In this document: positions 6,694-12,843 of the stretch, one piece after another
How positions within the stretch are numbered: position 1 is the first letter of the stretch
Layout of the letters: each line of letters begins with the position of its first letter
Origin: Bacteroidales bacterium UBA3764
Lineage (GTDB): Bacteria > Bacteroidota > Bacteroidia > Bacteroidales > UBA932
Assembly (NCBI GenBank): GCA_002371115.1
Contig: DFFY01000074.1
Coordinates: forward strand, 1 to 12,843
DNA: 12,843 nucleotides
Direction of reading: 5' to 3'
The notes under the pieces: generated by a model
Told to the model about the DNA's origin: nothing
Database searches by the model: none
What the model saw: only the letters and a program-made list of their open reading frames with translations
Program-made: the position numbers and the translations under genes

Positions 6694-7967
6694 ATACTAC
6701 GCTCTATATTGTTGTTGCCGCCACGCTGCTGGTCGCGGCCATCGTCATCACTTACCTGATTATGCACGCCAAGCAGGTGAAGGCCTGCAATGCGCTGGAG
6801 AATGAGCTTATCCGCAGCCAGGAGGCACTCAAGAACGCCCAGGCGCTCCGGGAAGCGGACAAGGAGGCCCATCAGAAGTCGGAACAGCTGCTCAAGGAAT
6901 CATTCAAGGAGCAGTTAGAGGCCGTGAAAGCGCAGATGAGTGCAGAGACGGAAAAGCTGCTCAAACAACGGGAAGAGGCCCTGAACGCCAAGGCGGAAGA
7001 GACCTTCAAGACGCTCATGGGACCGCTGGGCAAGGACCTCAAGGCCATGCAGGAGAGCTTCGAAGGGCAAAAACGCTCGCAGACGGAAGGCACCGCCACC
7101 CTGAAAACGGCCGTAGAACAAGCCGTGAAGCACCTGCAGGACCAGACGCAGGCTATTGGCACCAAGGCCGACAACCTGGCCCAGGCCTTAAAAGGCCAGA
7201 ACAAGATGGCGGGCACCTGGGGGGAGGTCATCCTGTACAACATGCTGGTGAACGAGGGCATGGAGGAAGGGCGGGACTTTGACCGGGAGGAAACGCTGCG
7301 GGACGCCATGGGCAACACCCTCTACAACGAGGACAGCGGCAAGCGCATGCGCCCGGACTATATTCTCCATTATCCGGACAAGACGGAGGTGATTGTGGAT
7401 GCCAAAACGTCCATGGAGGCCCTCTCGGACTGGTTTGAGGCCACCGATGCCGCCGCCAAGGAGGATGCCGCCCAGCGTAACCTGCTGGCCATCCGCACCC
7501 AAATCAAAAGCCTGTCCGGCAAGCGATACCAGGACTACATCCGCGAGGGCTACAAGACACTGGACTATGTGATTATGTTCATTCCCAATTACAGTTCCCT
7601 GCAACTGGCCAAGACGCTGGCACCCACTATCTTTACGGAGGCGTACAAGCAAGGGGTGCTCATTACCACGGAGGAAACCCTGATGCCGTTCCTGCGCATG
7701 ATTCGCATCGCATGGACCAATTACGACCAGGCCCGCAACCAGGAAAAGATTATCAAGGCCGCCCAAACCATGGTGGACCGCGTGTACGACTTCTCCAAGG
7801 CCCATGCAGCCATGGGCGAGAAACTGAAAGCGGCGCAGGAAGAATACGACAAGGTGAGCGCAAAAATCAGTGAATCAGGCAATTCCATCCTCACCAGCGC
7901 ACGCCAGCTCCTGAAACTGGGGGTACCTAAGAATCCAAAGAAACTGCTTCCGGACCAAGACGAATAA
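6690..7967 (+). CDS. rmuC: DNA recombination protein RmuC
   Basis: RmuC is a membrane-anchored protein that limits recombination at inverted repeats; the core has a restriction-endonuclease-like fold. The protein has 425 residues. One N-terminal membrane helix (5-25) is followed by a long charged coiled coil (about 30-165). The RmuC core spans about 170-385: GTWGEV at 175-180, RPD at 221-223, then VIVDAKTS ending at 241 (D237 and K239, the PD-(D/E)xK-like residues), and NYSSLQLA at 300-307. The length is normal for the family. It starts inside the preceding stop (ATGA), so it is probably translationally coupled to the flavoprotein. Its last 41 bases overlap the convergent heptose gene. Having a gene linked to inverted-repeat rearrangement next to an array of inverted repeats is probably coincidence. 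Confidence 0.95.
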   Translation: MNTTLYIVVAATLLVAAIVITYLIMHAKQVKACNALENELIRSQEALKNAQALREADKEAHQKSEQLLKESFKEQLEAVKAQMSAETEKLLKQREEALNAKAEETFKTLMGPLGKDLKAMQESFEGQKRSQTEGTATLKTAVEQAVKHLQDQTQAIGTKADNLAQALKGQNKMAGTWGEVILYNMLVNEGMEEGRDFDREETLRDAMGNTLYNEDSGKRMRPDYILHYPDKTEVIVDAKTSMEALSDWFEATDAAAKEDAAQRNLLAIRTQIKSLSGKRYQDYIREGYKTLDYVIMFIPNYSSLQLAKTLAPTIFTEAYKQGVLITTEETLMPFLRMIRIAWTNYDQARNQEKIIKAAQTMVDRVYDFSKAHAAMGEKLKAAQEEYDKVSAKISESGNSILTSARQLLKLGVPKNPKKLLPDQDE

Positions 7968-9129
7968 AGGCCATGCCGCAGTTGCGGGCAAAGGCGGCGT
8001 CCGAGTCACTGTCTCCCACCATTACGCAGCGCTGCGGCGCCAGCGGCAGCAGGGCACAGGCCTCCCGGAACATGCCCGGGTTGGGTTTCCGGCGCGGGTC
8101 GTCATCCGAAACGGCCGTACAGGTAAGGATAAGGTCGATTTTGCCGCCTGCTTCCAGGAGTTCCTGCATCATACGCGCATGAATCCTGGCCAGGTCCGCA
8201 TCGGTCATCAGGCCCTTCCCTACGCCCCGCTGGTTGGTCACCAGGACGATATGTTTAAACTTGACAGCCCACTTGGGAAGTTCTTCCAGGATGCCCGGCA
8301 TCCACTGCCAGTCGGCCCAGGATTTCACGTAGCTGCCTTCCAAGAGGCGGTTGAGTACACCGTCGCGGTCCAGGAACAGGGCTTCCGCCTTGGAGGAAAG
8401 CACCTGTGCCGATGCTTTTTGCACAGCAAACCACGCGGGAATTTCCCACTGCGCCTTGTCGTAATCTTCCGGAATGCCAATGTCGATGAAATAGCTTTCC
8501 ACGGGCCAGCCTTGAAGCTCCCGGGCGGCGGCCATGGGCTCCAGCACGTCCTTCTCGAAGGAAAAACGCGCCGGGAGCGCCTCTAAGTGCAGTTTTGTAC
8601 GGTCGATGGCATAGACACCGGCGTTAATGAAGCCTTCCTCACAGTAGGCTTTTTCCCGGAAGGCCGTTATGGTATGAGATACACGCGACTCGCTTCGCCC
8701 GCTCGGTATGACAGTAACCGCTCCATAGCGGCTGAACGCCTTCATGGGCTTGAGGGCCACAGTCACCGGGCCGGCAAAAGGCACGGCGTCTAACGGAAGC
8801 GGGAAAAACGTGTCTCCATTGAACACGAACACCCGCTCGCCATGGCATTTTTCCAGCGCCAGCCGGATACCGCCACCCGTGCCCAGCGGCGTGTCTTCCA
8901 CGGCGAAATCGTAGCTGAAAGGCCAGCTGTGCGCCTGCACATAGGACATCACCTGTTTCTTCAGGTAACCTACGGAAAACACCACATGGTCAACGGGATA
9001 CGCGCTTAGATAATCCAGCATATATCCCAGGAAAGGACGCCCGGCCACAGGCGCCAGGCATTTGGGGATATCCTGCACCACGGAACGGAGCCGCGTGCCT
9101 TGCCCGCCGGCTAAGATGATAACTTCCAT
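7927..9129 (-). CDS. Fusion of heptose-1-phosphate guanylyltransferase (HddC-like) and heptose bisphosphate phosphatase (GmhB/HisB-N-like)
   Basis: This 400-residue bifunctional enzyme belongs to nucleotide-activated heptose synthesis. Residues 1-235 are a sugar-nucleotide transferase: LAGGQGTRLR at 6-15, K23, NGD at 104-106, and FIDIGIPEDY at 215-224. Residues about 248-400 are a HAD-IIIA phosphatase: DRDGVLN at 254-260, VTNQ at 297-300, K348 in RRKPNPGM, and GDSDSD at 372-377. The expected reactions are removal of the 7-phosphate from heptose 1,7-bisphosphate and transfer of a nucleotide to heptose 1-phosphate. The GmhB-type Cys/His zinc loop is missing: the equivalent stretch is CTAVSDDDPRR. 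Residues 140-153 (IPSGRSESRVSHT) come from a palindromic repeat at 8676-8712, in the loop before ITAFREK. The start overlaps the kinase gene by 19 bases, and the stop lies inside rmuC on the other strand. The heptose assignment leans on the neighbouring kinase. Confidence 0.88.
   Translation of the reverse strand: MEVIILAGGQGTRLRSVVQDIPKCLAPVAGRPFLGYMLDYLSAYPVDHVVFSVGYLKKQVMSYVQAHSWPFSYDFAVEDTPLGTGGGIRLALEKCHGERVFVFNGDTFFPLPLDAVPFAGPVTVALKPMKAFSRYGAVTVIPSGRSESRVSHTITAFREKAYCEEGFINAGVYAIDRTKLHLEALPARFSFEKDVLEPMAAARELQGWPVESYFIDIGIPEDYDKAQWEIPAWFAVQKASAQVLSSKAEALFLDRDGVLNRLLEGSYVKSWADWQWMPGILEELPKWAVKFKHIVLVTNQRGVGKGLMTDADLARIHARMMQELLEAGGKIDLILTCTAVSDDDPRRKPNPGMFREACALLPLAPQRCVMVGDSDSDAAFARNCGMAFIRLGPEAVSLDS
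8676..8712 (-). repeat. Palindromic repeat copy inside the heptose nucleotidyltransferase gene
   Basis: This is a 37-base copy. On the minus strand it begins GTCATACCGAGCG and ends GTGTATCTC, the same ends as the copy at 5905-5932. It differs by 9 extra bases in the centre, so the frame is kept. It is read in the same frame as the copy in the flavoprotein gene: VIPSGRSESRVS against VIPSEASVS. It follows the strand RYGAVT of the transferase domain. Confidence 0.9.
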
Positions 9130-10139
9130 GCTACGGCGCCGGTTTGGGTAAACTGGAACGGGACCACCTGCCCGGGCAGGGTGCGGAGGGCCTCACGGAC
9201 GGCCTCTCGCTTTTGCGGCGGCACCATGAGCATGATGAATCCCCCGCCGCCGGCGCCGGACACTTTACCGGAAATGGCGCCAGCCGCCAGCGCCACGTCA
9301 AAGGCTTGCTGGATCTGGGGGTTGGTGATGGCATCGGCCATCTTTTTCTTGTCCTCCCAGGCGGCGCCCAGGATGCGGGCGAACGTGGCCATGTCGCCCT
9401 GCAGGAGCGCCAGTTTCATTTCCACGGCGCTTTGCTTGATGCGGTGCATCGCTTCCACGGCCCGGGCATCTCCCCGGCGGGTGGCCTGCTGCTGCTTTTC
9501 AATGATGGCGGCCCCTTCCCGGCTCCGGCCCGTAAAATACAGCAGCAGGGAACCTTCCAGTTCCAGTACAATCCAGTCTTTTATGCGCAGCGGATTCACT
9601 ATCACCAGGTCGCTGGGCAGGAATTCCATGAAGTTGAAGCCACCGAAAGCGGCGGCGTACTGGTCCTGCTTGCCGCCGGAGAGCAGCAAGTCCTTGCGTT
9701 CTATCTCATACGCCAGACGGGCCAGTTCATAGTCTCCCAGTGGAATGTCCATCCATTCGGCAAAGCATTTGAGGATGCATACCACCATGGTGGAGGAGGT
9801 GCCCAGGCCGGAACCCGCAGGGGCATCGTTATAGGTGGTAATGGCAAAGCCCGGGGCAGGTACAGGGCCGAAATCCCGCACCACACGGTTGTACACGCCG
9901 TCTATGAGCAGGGCGCCCGAGGAGAGCGGACCGGTGCCCAGCGGCACTTCCACCTGCACGCCGGCATCGGCCGCATTCACCTGCACGACAGGCCTTTTCA
10001 TCGGCTCAATGGTGCAGTAGGCCGCCAGGTTGATAGTGGCATTGAGGACGTTGCCGCCGTACAGGTCGCTGTACGGGGACACGTCGCTTCCGCCGCCGGC
10101 GAGTCCCAGGCGAAGCGGGGCTTTGCTTCTGATAATCAT
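9111..10139 (-). CDS. hddA: GHMP-family D-glycero-D-manno-heptose 7-phosphate kinase
   Basis: HddA phosphorylates heptose 7-phosphate at C1 using ATP, the second step toward GDP-D-glycero-alpha-D-manno-heptose, a sugar used in surface glycans. The protein has 342 residues, normal for the family. GHMP motifs are visible: LRLGLAGGGSDVSPY from residue 9, the ATP loop PAGSGLGTSSTMV at 107-119, and KVSGAGGGGFIML from 292. GGKQDQYAAAFGGFNF (155-170) is typical of the sugar-kinase branch that includes HddA and L-fucokinase-like enzymes. ATG 10139 overlaps the flavodiiron stop by 4 bases (ATGA), and its end overlaps the next gene by 19 bases. The next gene supplies the following two steps. The sedoheptulose-7-phosphate isomerase (GmhA) is not in the window. 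Another GHMP sugar kinase is possible, but the context favours HddA. Confidence 0.87.
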   Translation of the reverse strand: MIIRSKAPLRLGLAGGGSDVSPYSDLYGGNVLNATINLAAYCTIEPMKRPVVQVNAADAGVQVEVPLGTGPLSSGALLIDGVYNRVVRDFGPVPAPGFAITTYNDAPAGSGLGTSSTMVVCILKCFAEWMDIPLGDYELARLAYEIERKDLLLSGGKQDQYAAAFGGFNFMEFLPSDLVIVNPLRIKDWIVLELEGSLLLYFTGRSREGAAIIEKQQQATRRGDARAVEAMHRIKQSAVEMKLALLQGDMATFARILGAAWEDKKKMADAITNPQIQQAFDVALAAGAISGKVSGAGGGGFIMLMVPPQKREAVREALRTLPGQVVPFQFTQTGAVAWKLSS

Positions 10140-11311
10140 GCCAAAATTGCGTTTGCAAGGGCCTCCAGGGCAGCCTGGTCTTCCGCTTTGTAGCGGCTCC
10201 GGATGGTCACCAGTTCCCCTACCTGCTCCACGTCTTTCATGGCGCCGAACATCTCCTTCATCACGCGGCCGGCGCTGGGTGCCCAGGAGCCGTTCTCGAT
10301 GAGGGCCACGCGGCGTTTCTGCCAGCCTTTCATCTGCAGGCTGTGCAGGAAGTCATAGGCGGGCGTGAAGAGGCCGGCGTCATAAGAAGCTGCGGCGAGG
10401 ACCATCGTCCCGTAGCGGAAGGCGTCTTCCACGGCTTCTGCGCGGTCGTCCCGGGTAAGGTCGCACAAGGCCACTTTGGGACAGCCTTTTTCGCGGAGCA
10501 TATCGGCCAGTTTGAGCGCGACTTCCGCCGTACCGCCATGGATGGAGGCATAGGCCACAAACACGCCGGGGGTCTCCACACCATAGCTGCTCCAGGTGTT
10601 GTACAAATTGAGGTAATAGGCCAGGTTGTCCCGCAGGACAGGTCCGTGCAGCGGCGCAATGGTGTCTATTTGCAGGGCCGATGCCTTTTTCAGCAGCGCC
10701 TGCACCTGGGGGCCGTATTTGCCGCAGATGTTGAAGTAATAGCGGCGGCCTTCGCAGGCCCAGTCATCGTCCTCATCGCCCCAGAAACCGCATTTTTCCA
10801 AAGCGCCGAACTTGCCGAAGGCGTCCGCCGAGAAGAGAATGTTGGCGGCGGCGTCATAGCTCACCATCACTTCCGGCCAGTGTACCATGGAGGCGGCGAA
10901 GAACTGCAGGCTATGGGTGCCCAGGTTCAGCGTGTCGCCTTCCTTCACGGCCAGCGTATGGAAGGTTTTTCCGGGCTGGAACTGGCCCAGGAACTTGAGG
11001 GCCATGGCGCTGGCAACAATCTGGATATCAGGATATTTCTCCACTAAAAGGCCGATGAGGGCGGAGTGGTCCGGCTCCATGTGGTGCACCACCAGGTAGT
11101 CCGGCCGGCGGCCTTCTAAGGCCGCTTCCAGGTGCTGAAACCAGGCTTCCTCCTTGCGGGCGTCGGCCGTGTCCAGGATGGCAATTTTGTCGTCCTTTAT
11201 AAGATAGGAATTGTAGGCCATGCCTTCCGGCACAGCATATTGGCTTTCAAACAAATCCAGGGTAAGGTCGTCTGTTCCGATATAAAAAATGTTGCGTGCG
11301 ATTTCTTTCAT
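10136..11311 (-). CDS. fprA: A-type flavodiiron protein (FprA / rubredoxin:oxygen oxidoreductase)
   Basis: This is a 391-residue cytosolic flavodiiron protein that reduces O2 to water and/or NO to N2O, protecting anaerobes. The N-terminal metallo-beta-lactamase-like domain (1-245) has all the diiron ligands: HxExDH at 77-82 (H77, E79, D81, H82), H144 in MVHWPE, D163 in SADAFG, and H222 in PLHGPV. The flavodoxin domain (about 248-391) starts GVFVAYASIHGGTAEVALKL, the FMN-binding loop. No extra rubredoxin or flavin-reductase domain is present, so it must take electrons from a separate carrier. The ATG at 11311 is chosen over an in-frame ATG at 11419 because KEIARNIFYIG is the family N-terminus and the promoter lies at 11331-11338. 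It heads the heptose operon by an ATGA overlap, a link between oxygen defence and glycan synthesis whose meaning is unclear. Confidence 0.94.
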   Translation of the reverse strand: MKEIARNIFYIGTDDLTLDLFESQYAVPEGMAYNSYLIKDDKIAILDTADARKEEAWFQHLEAALEGRRPDYLVVHHMEPDHSALIGLLVEKYPDIQIVASAMALKFLGQFQPGKTFHTLAVKEGDTLNLGTHSLQFFAASMVHWPEVMVSYDAAANILFSADAFGKFGALEKCGFWGDEDDDWACEGRRYYFNICGKYGPQVQALLKKASALQIDTIAPLHGPVLRDNLAYYLNLYNTWSSYGVETPGVFVAYASIHGGTAEVALKLADMLREKGCPKVALCDLTRDDRAEAVEDAFRYGTMVLAAASYDAGLFTPAYDFLHSLQMKGWQKRRVALIENGSWAPSAGRVMKEMFGAMKDVEQVGELVTIRSRYKAEDQAALEALANAILA

Positions 11312-11330
11312 ATCCGTTTCAATTGGAGTA

Positions 11331-11338
11331 CAAAGATA
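11331..11338 (-). promoter_or_regulatory. -7 box of the flavodiiron-heptose operon
   Basis: On the minus strand this is TATCTTTG, a perfect Bacteroidota -7 box, 19 bases before ATG 11311. The leader would be about 14 bases. No clear -33 TTTG is seen upstream. Confidence 0.6.
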
Positions 11339-11351
11339 GAAATAAAATGCG

Positions 11352-11359
11352 TATCTTGC
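11352..11359 (+). promoter_or_regulatory. Weak -7-like box before the DUF389 gene
   Basis: TATCTTGC resembles TATCTTTG with the third T missing. It lies 18 bases before ATG 11378 and 13 bases from the divergent -7 box of the flavodiiron operon. It is a weak match, listed because no better candidate exists in the 66-base intergenic gap. Confidence 0.3.
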
Positions 11360-11377
11360 GGAAAATTTTGGCTCATT

Positions 11378-12613
11378 ATGACTCTTATGCAGCGTTTCCG
11401 CCGGTTTATGCAACGGCACCTGTTCATATACGAAGATTTGGATACGGCCGGGGCCGCCCAGCGCATCAAAAGCAATATCTGGTTCCGGGGCACCAACGTG
11501 TGGATTCTCGCCTTCTCCATTGTCATCGCTTCCGTCGGCCTCAATGTGAATTCCACGGCGGTCATTATTGGCGCCATGCTCATCTCTCCGCTCATGGGGC
11601 CCATCATCGGGGCGGGTTTGGCGCTGGGAACCAATGACTTGGACCTGCTCAAGGCGGCCGCGCGGAACCTGCTGGTGATGGTGATCATCTCGCTGGTGGC
11701 GTCCACGCTGTTTTTCATTGTCTCACCCCTGGCGCTGGTGAACCCGACGGAGTTGGAGGCGCGCACCAGTCCCACCATTTACGACGTCCTTATCGCCCTG
11801 TTCGGCGGCTTGGCCGGCATCCTGGAAAATACCCGGAAGGAGCGCGGTACGGTGCTCTCGGGCGTTGCCATTGCCACGGCCCTCATGCCGCCGCTTTGTA
11901 CCGCTGGTTATGGCCTGGCGCACTGGAATATGCACTTCTTCTTTGGCGCGCTGTATCTTTTCATCATTAACAGCGTGTTCATTGCGCTGGCTACGTACCT
12001 CATGGTCAAGTACTTGCGCTTTGAAACAGTGGCTGGCCTGGACGTAGCTTCCGCCAAGCGCCGCCGCAATGTCATCTCCACGGTGCTCACCATCGTCCTT
12101 ATTCCCAGCATCTGGAGCGCCTTCGTTCTCATCCGGGACAACAATTACGAGCGCAATGTGCGGGTGATGATGGAAGAGGACCGCTTTGTGGGGCCGCGCA
12201 CGTATGTGTACGACTATAAGGTGGAAGGCCGCACGGTGGACTTTGCCCTGGCCGGAGAACCACTGACGGACGAGGACCGGGAGGCGTTTTTGCAGCGCGC
12301 GGAAAGCCATCATATCAAGGCCAAGACCGTCAAGCTCACAGAGCATGCGGTGGGCATGAGCCAGAAAGACATGGATGCGCTCATTGAGAAAATCTATGCC
12401 CGCACAGAAGCGGAGCTGGACCAGAGCGAGTTGCAAATGGGCGGCTTTGATTCACGCCTGAAGTCGCTGGAAGGCCGCTTGGACGGGGTTATTGCCATGA
12501 ACGACTCCCTGCATGAGCGGAATCTCAGGCTGCAGCAAATGGCCGATTCCCTCAGGCACGAGGCCGATTCCCTTGCGGCTCTTACCCGCCGCCGCTGGAA
12601 TAAAAAGAAATAA
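11378..12613 (+). CDS. DUF389 family inner-membrane protein with C-terminal coiled coil
   Basis: This is a 411-residue membrane protein. The DUF389 core covers about residues 35-252: STAVIIGAMLISPLMGPIIG (59-78) is the family hallmark, followed by GTNDLDLLKAAARNLL (84-99). About six hydrophobic segments are visible (around 41-55, 61-83, 98-117, 136-150, 187-212 and 233-252), along with the conserved RKERGTVLSGVAIATALMPP (153-172). A soluble tail of about 155 residues follows and ends in a likely coiled coil (about 360-403, heptad-like L/M pattern) and a basic end (RRRWNKKK). The function of DUF389 is not established. The frame is open upstream as far as 11132, but that stretch is antisense to the flavodiiron gene; ATG 11378 fits the spacing. 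Starts at 11387 or 11408 are also possible. It is divergent from the flavodiiron operon. Confidence 0.88.
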   Translation: MTLMQRFRRFMQRHLFIYEDLDTAGAAQRIKSNIWFRGTNVWILAFSIVIASVGLNVNSTAVIIGAMLISPLMGPIIGAGLALGTNDLDLLKAAARNLLVMVIISLVASTLFFIVSPLALVNPTELEARTSPTIYDVLIALFGGLAGILENTRKERGTVLSGVAIATALMPPLCTAGYGLAHWNMHFFFGALYLFIINSVFIALATYLMVKYLRFETVAGLDVASAKRRRNVISTVLTIVLIPSIWSAFVLIRDNNYERNVRVMMEEDRFVGPRTYVYDYKVEGRTVDFALAGEPLTDEDREAFLQRAESHHIKAKTVKLTEHAVGMSQKDMDALIEKIYARTEAELDQSELQMGGFDSRLKSLEGRLDGVIAMNDSLHERNLRLQQMADSLRHEADSLAALTRRRWNKKK

Positions 12614-12614
12614 A

Positions 12615-12646
12615 TTTTGCTTTTTCTGAAAAAGGTGCTATCTTTG
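12615..12646 (+). promoter_or_regulatory. Promoter of tRNA-Cys
   Basis: The -33 element TTTTG (12615-12619) and the -7 element TATCTTTG (12639-12646) are separated by 19 bases, the Bacteroidota housekeeping consensus. The start would fall at about 12652-12654, just before the tRNA. It lies right after the DUF389 stop. Confidence 0.8.
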
Positions 12647-12656
12647 TAATCCTTTT

Positions 12657-12727
12657 GGTGCTATGGCCGAGCGGTTAGGCACAGGTCTGCAAAACCTGCT
12701 ACAGCGGTTCGATTCCGCTTGGCACCT
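12657..12727 (+). tRNA. trnC: tRNA-Cys (anticodon GCA)
   Basis: The cloverleaf can be drawn fully. The acceptor stem is GGTGCTA with TGGCACC (one T-G pair). The D arm is GCC-GAGCGGTTA-GGC. The anticodon stem is CAGGT/ACCTG with loop CTGCAAA and anticodon GCA. The T arm is AGCGG-TTCGATT-CCGCT. The discriminator base is T12727, as usual for tRNA-Cys. CCA is not encoded. Confidence 0.97.
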
Positions 12728-12730
12728 CTT

Positions 12731-12763
12731 AAAAGCCCTCACAGACTACTGCGAGGGCTTTTT
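12731..12763 (+). terminator. Rho-independent terminator of tRNA-Cys
   Basis: The stem pairs AAAAGCCCTC (12731-12740) with GAGGGCTTTT (12753-12762) and runs into a T tract. It begins 3 bases after the tRNA end, as expected for a single-tRNA unit. Confidence 0.9.
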
Positions 12764-12806
12764 CTGTCCTATATCCTATACACGCGAATTTGGCGGCGAA
12801 GCGCAT

Positions 12807-12843
12807 AAAAAAAAGAGAGTCGGCCTGTCTCAGGCGGACGCTC
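12807..12843 (-). terminator. Leftward terminator-like hairpin at the right edge
   Basis: An A8 run (12807-12814) precedes an inverted repeat: GAGAGTCGGCCTG (12815-12827) pairs with CAGGCGGACGCTC (12831-12843), with 11 of 13 pairs and a TCT loop. Read on the minus strand this is a hairpin followed by eight T residues, a standard terminator for a convergent gene to the right of the window. The stem may continue beyond the edge. Confidence 0.65.

Noticed and set aside
6690..7967. Functional link between RmuC and the adjacent inverted repeats
   Set aside because: RmuC is a widespread housekeeping gene and its ATGA coupling with the flavoprotein gene needs no such link; there is no direct evidence for one.
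11132..11377. N-terminal extension of the DUF389 protein by 82 residues
   Set aside because: It is antisense to the flavodiiron gene and crosses the intergenic promoter; it resembles no DUF389 member.
11312..11419. N-terminal extension of the flavodiiron protein
   Set aside because: It would run through the promoter region and into the divergent DUF389 gene; the family N-terminus begins at 11311.

Overview
The window is a chromosomal housekeeping stretch from a GC-rich member of the Bacteroidota, probably Bacteroidales-like. The lineage call rests on five -7 boxes that match the Bacteroidota consensus TAnnTTTG (three of them TATCTTTG), the lack of clear Shine-Dalgarno sites, the short GTCAT(T/A)CCGAGCG-type palindromic repeats, and the gene content. 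Nine protein genes, one tRNA and two terminators fill nearly all of it. No gap without a gene exceeds 300 bases.

Left part, minus strand (1-3814): serB (phosphoserine phosphatase with an ACT-type N-terminus) runs with a 4-base ATGA overlap into a very large MscS-type mechanosensitive channel. The channel gene runs off the left edge after 860 codons, with only its last few residues outside. Middle part, plus strand (3918-7967): a CNNM/DUF21-CBS membrane protein overlaps a small YgjP-type metallopeptidase. A separate promoter then drives an HI0933-family flavoprotein, which overlaps rmuC by ATGA. Right part, minus strand (7927-11311): an A-type flavodiiron protein, an HddA-type heptose-7-phosphate kinase and a nucleotidyltransferase-HAD phosphatase fusion (HddC plus GmhB activities) form a tightly overlapping operon. 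The last two genes together cover three consecutive steps toward GDP-D-glycero-alpha-D-manno-heptose. The operon ends tail-to-tail inside the 3' end of rmuC. Right edge, plus strand: a DUF389 membrane protein, then tRNA-Cys(GCA) with its own promoter and terminator, then a terminator-like hairpin facing left that probably serves a gene beyond the window.

The most unusual signal is a family of short palindromic repeats with conserved ends (GAGATACAC ... CTCGGTATGAC) and variable centres. One variant lies in the serB leader. Others lie inside two protein genes, the HI0933 flavoprotein and the heptose nucleotidyltransferase. There they are read in frame as extra loop peptides (VIPSEASVSH and VIPSGRSESRVSH). 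The element lengths inside genes (28, 34 and 37 bases) differ by multiples of three. This resembles what is known of Rickettsia palindromic elements, but in a different phylum. No phage, IS, CRISPR or defence system is visible.
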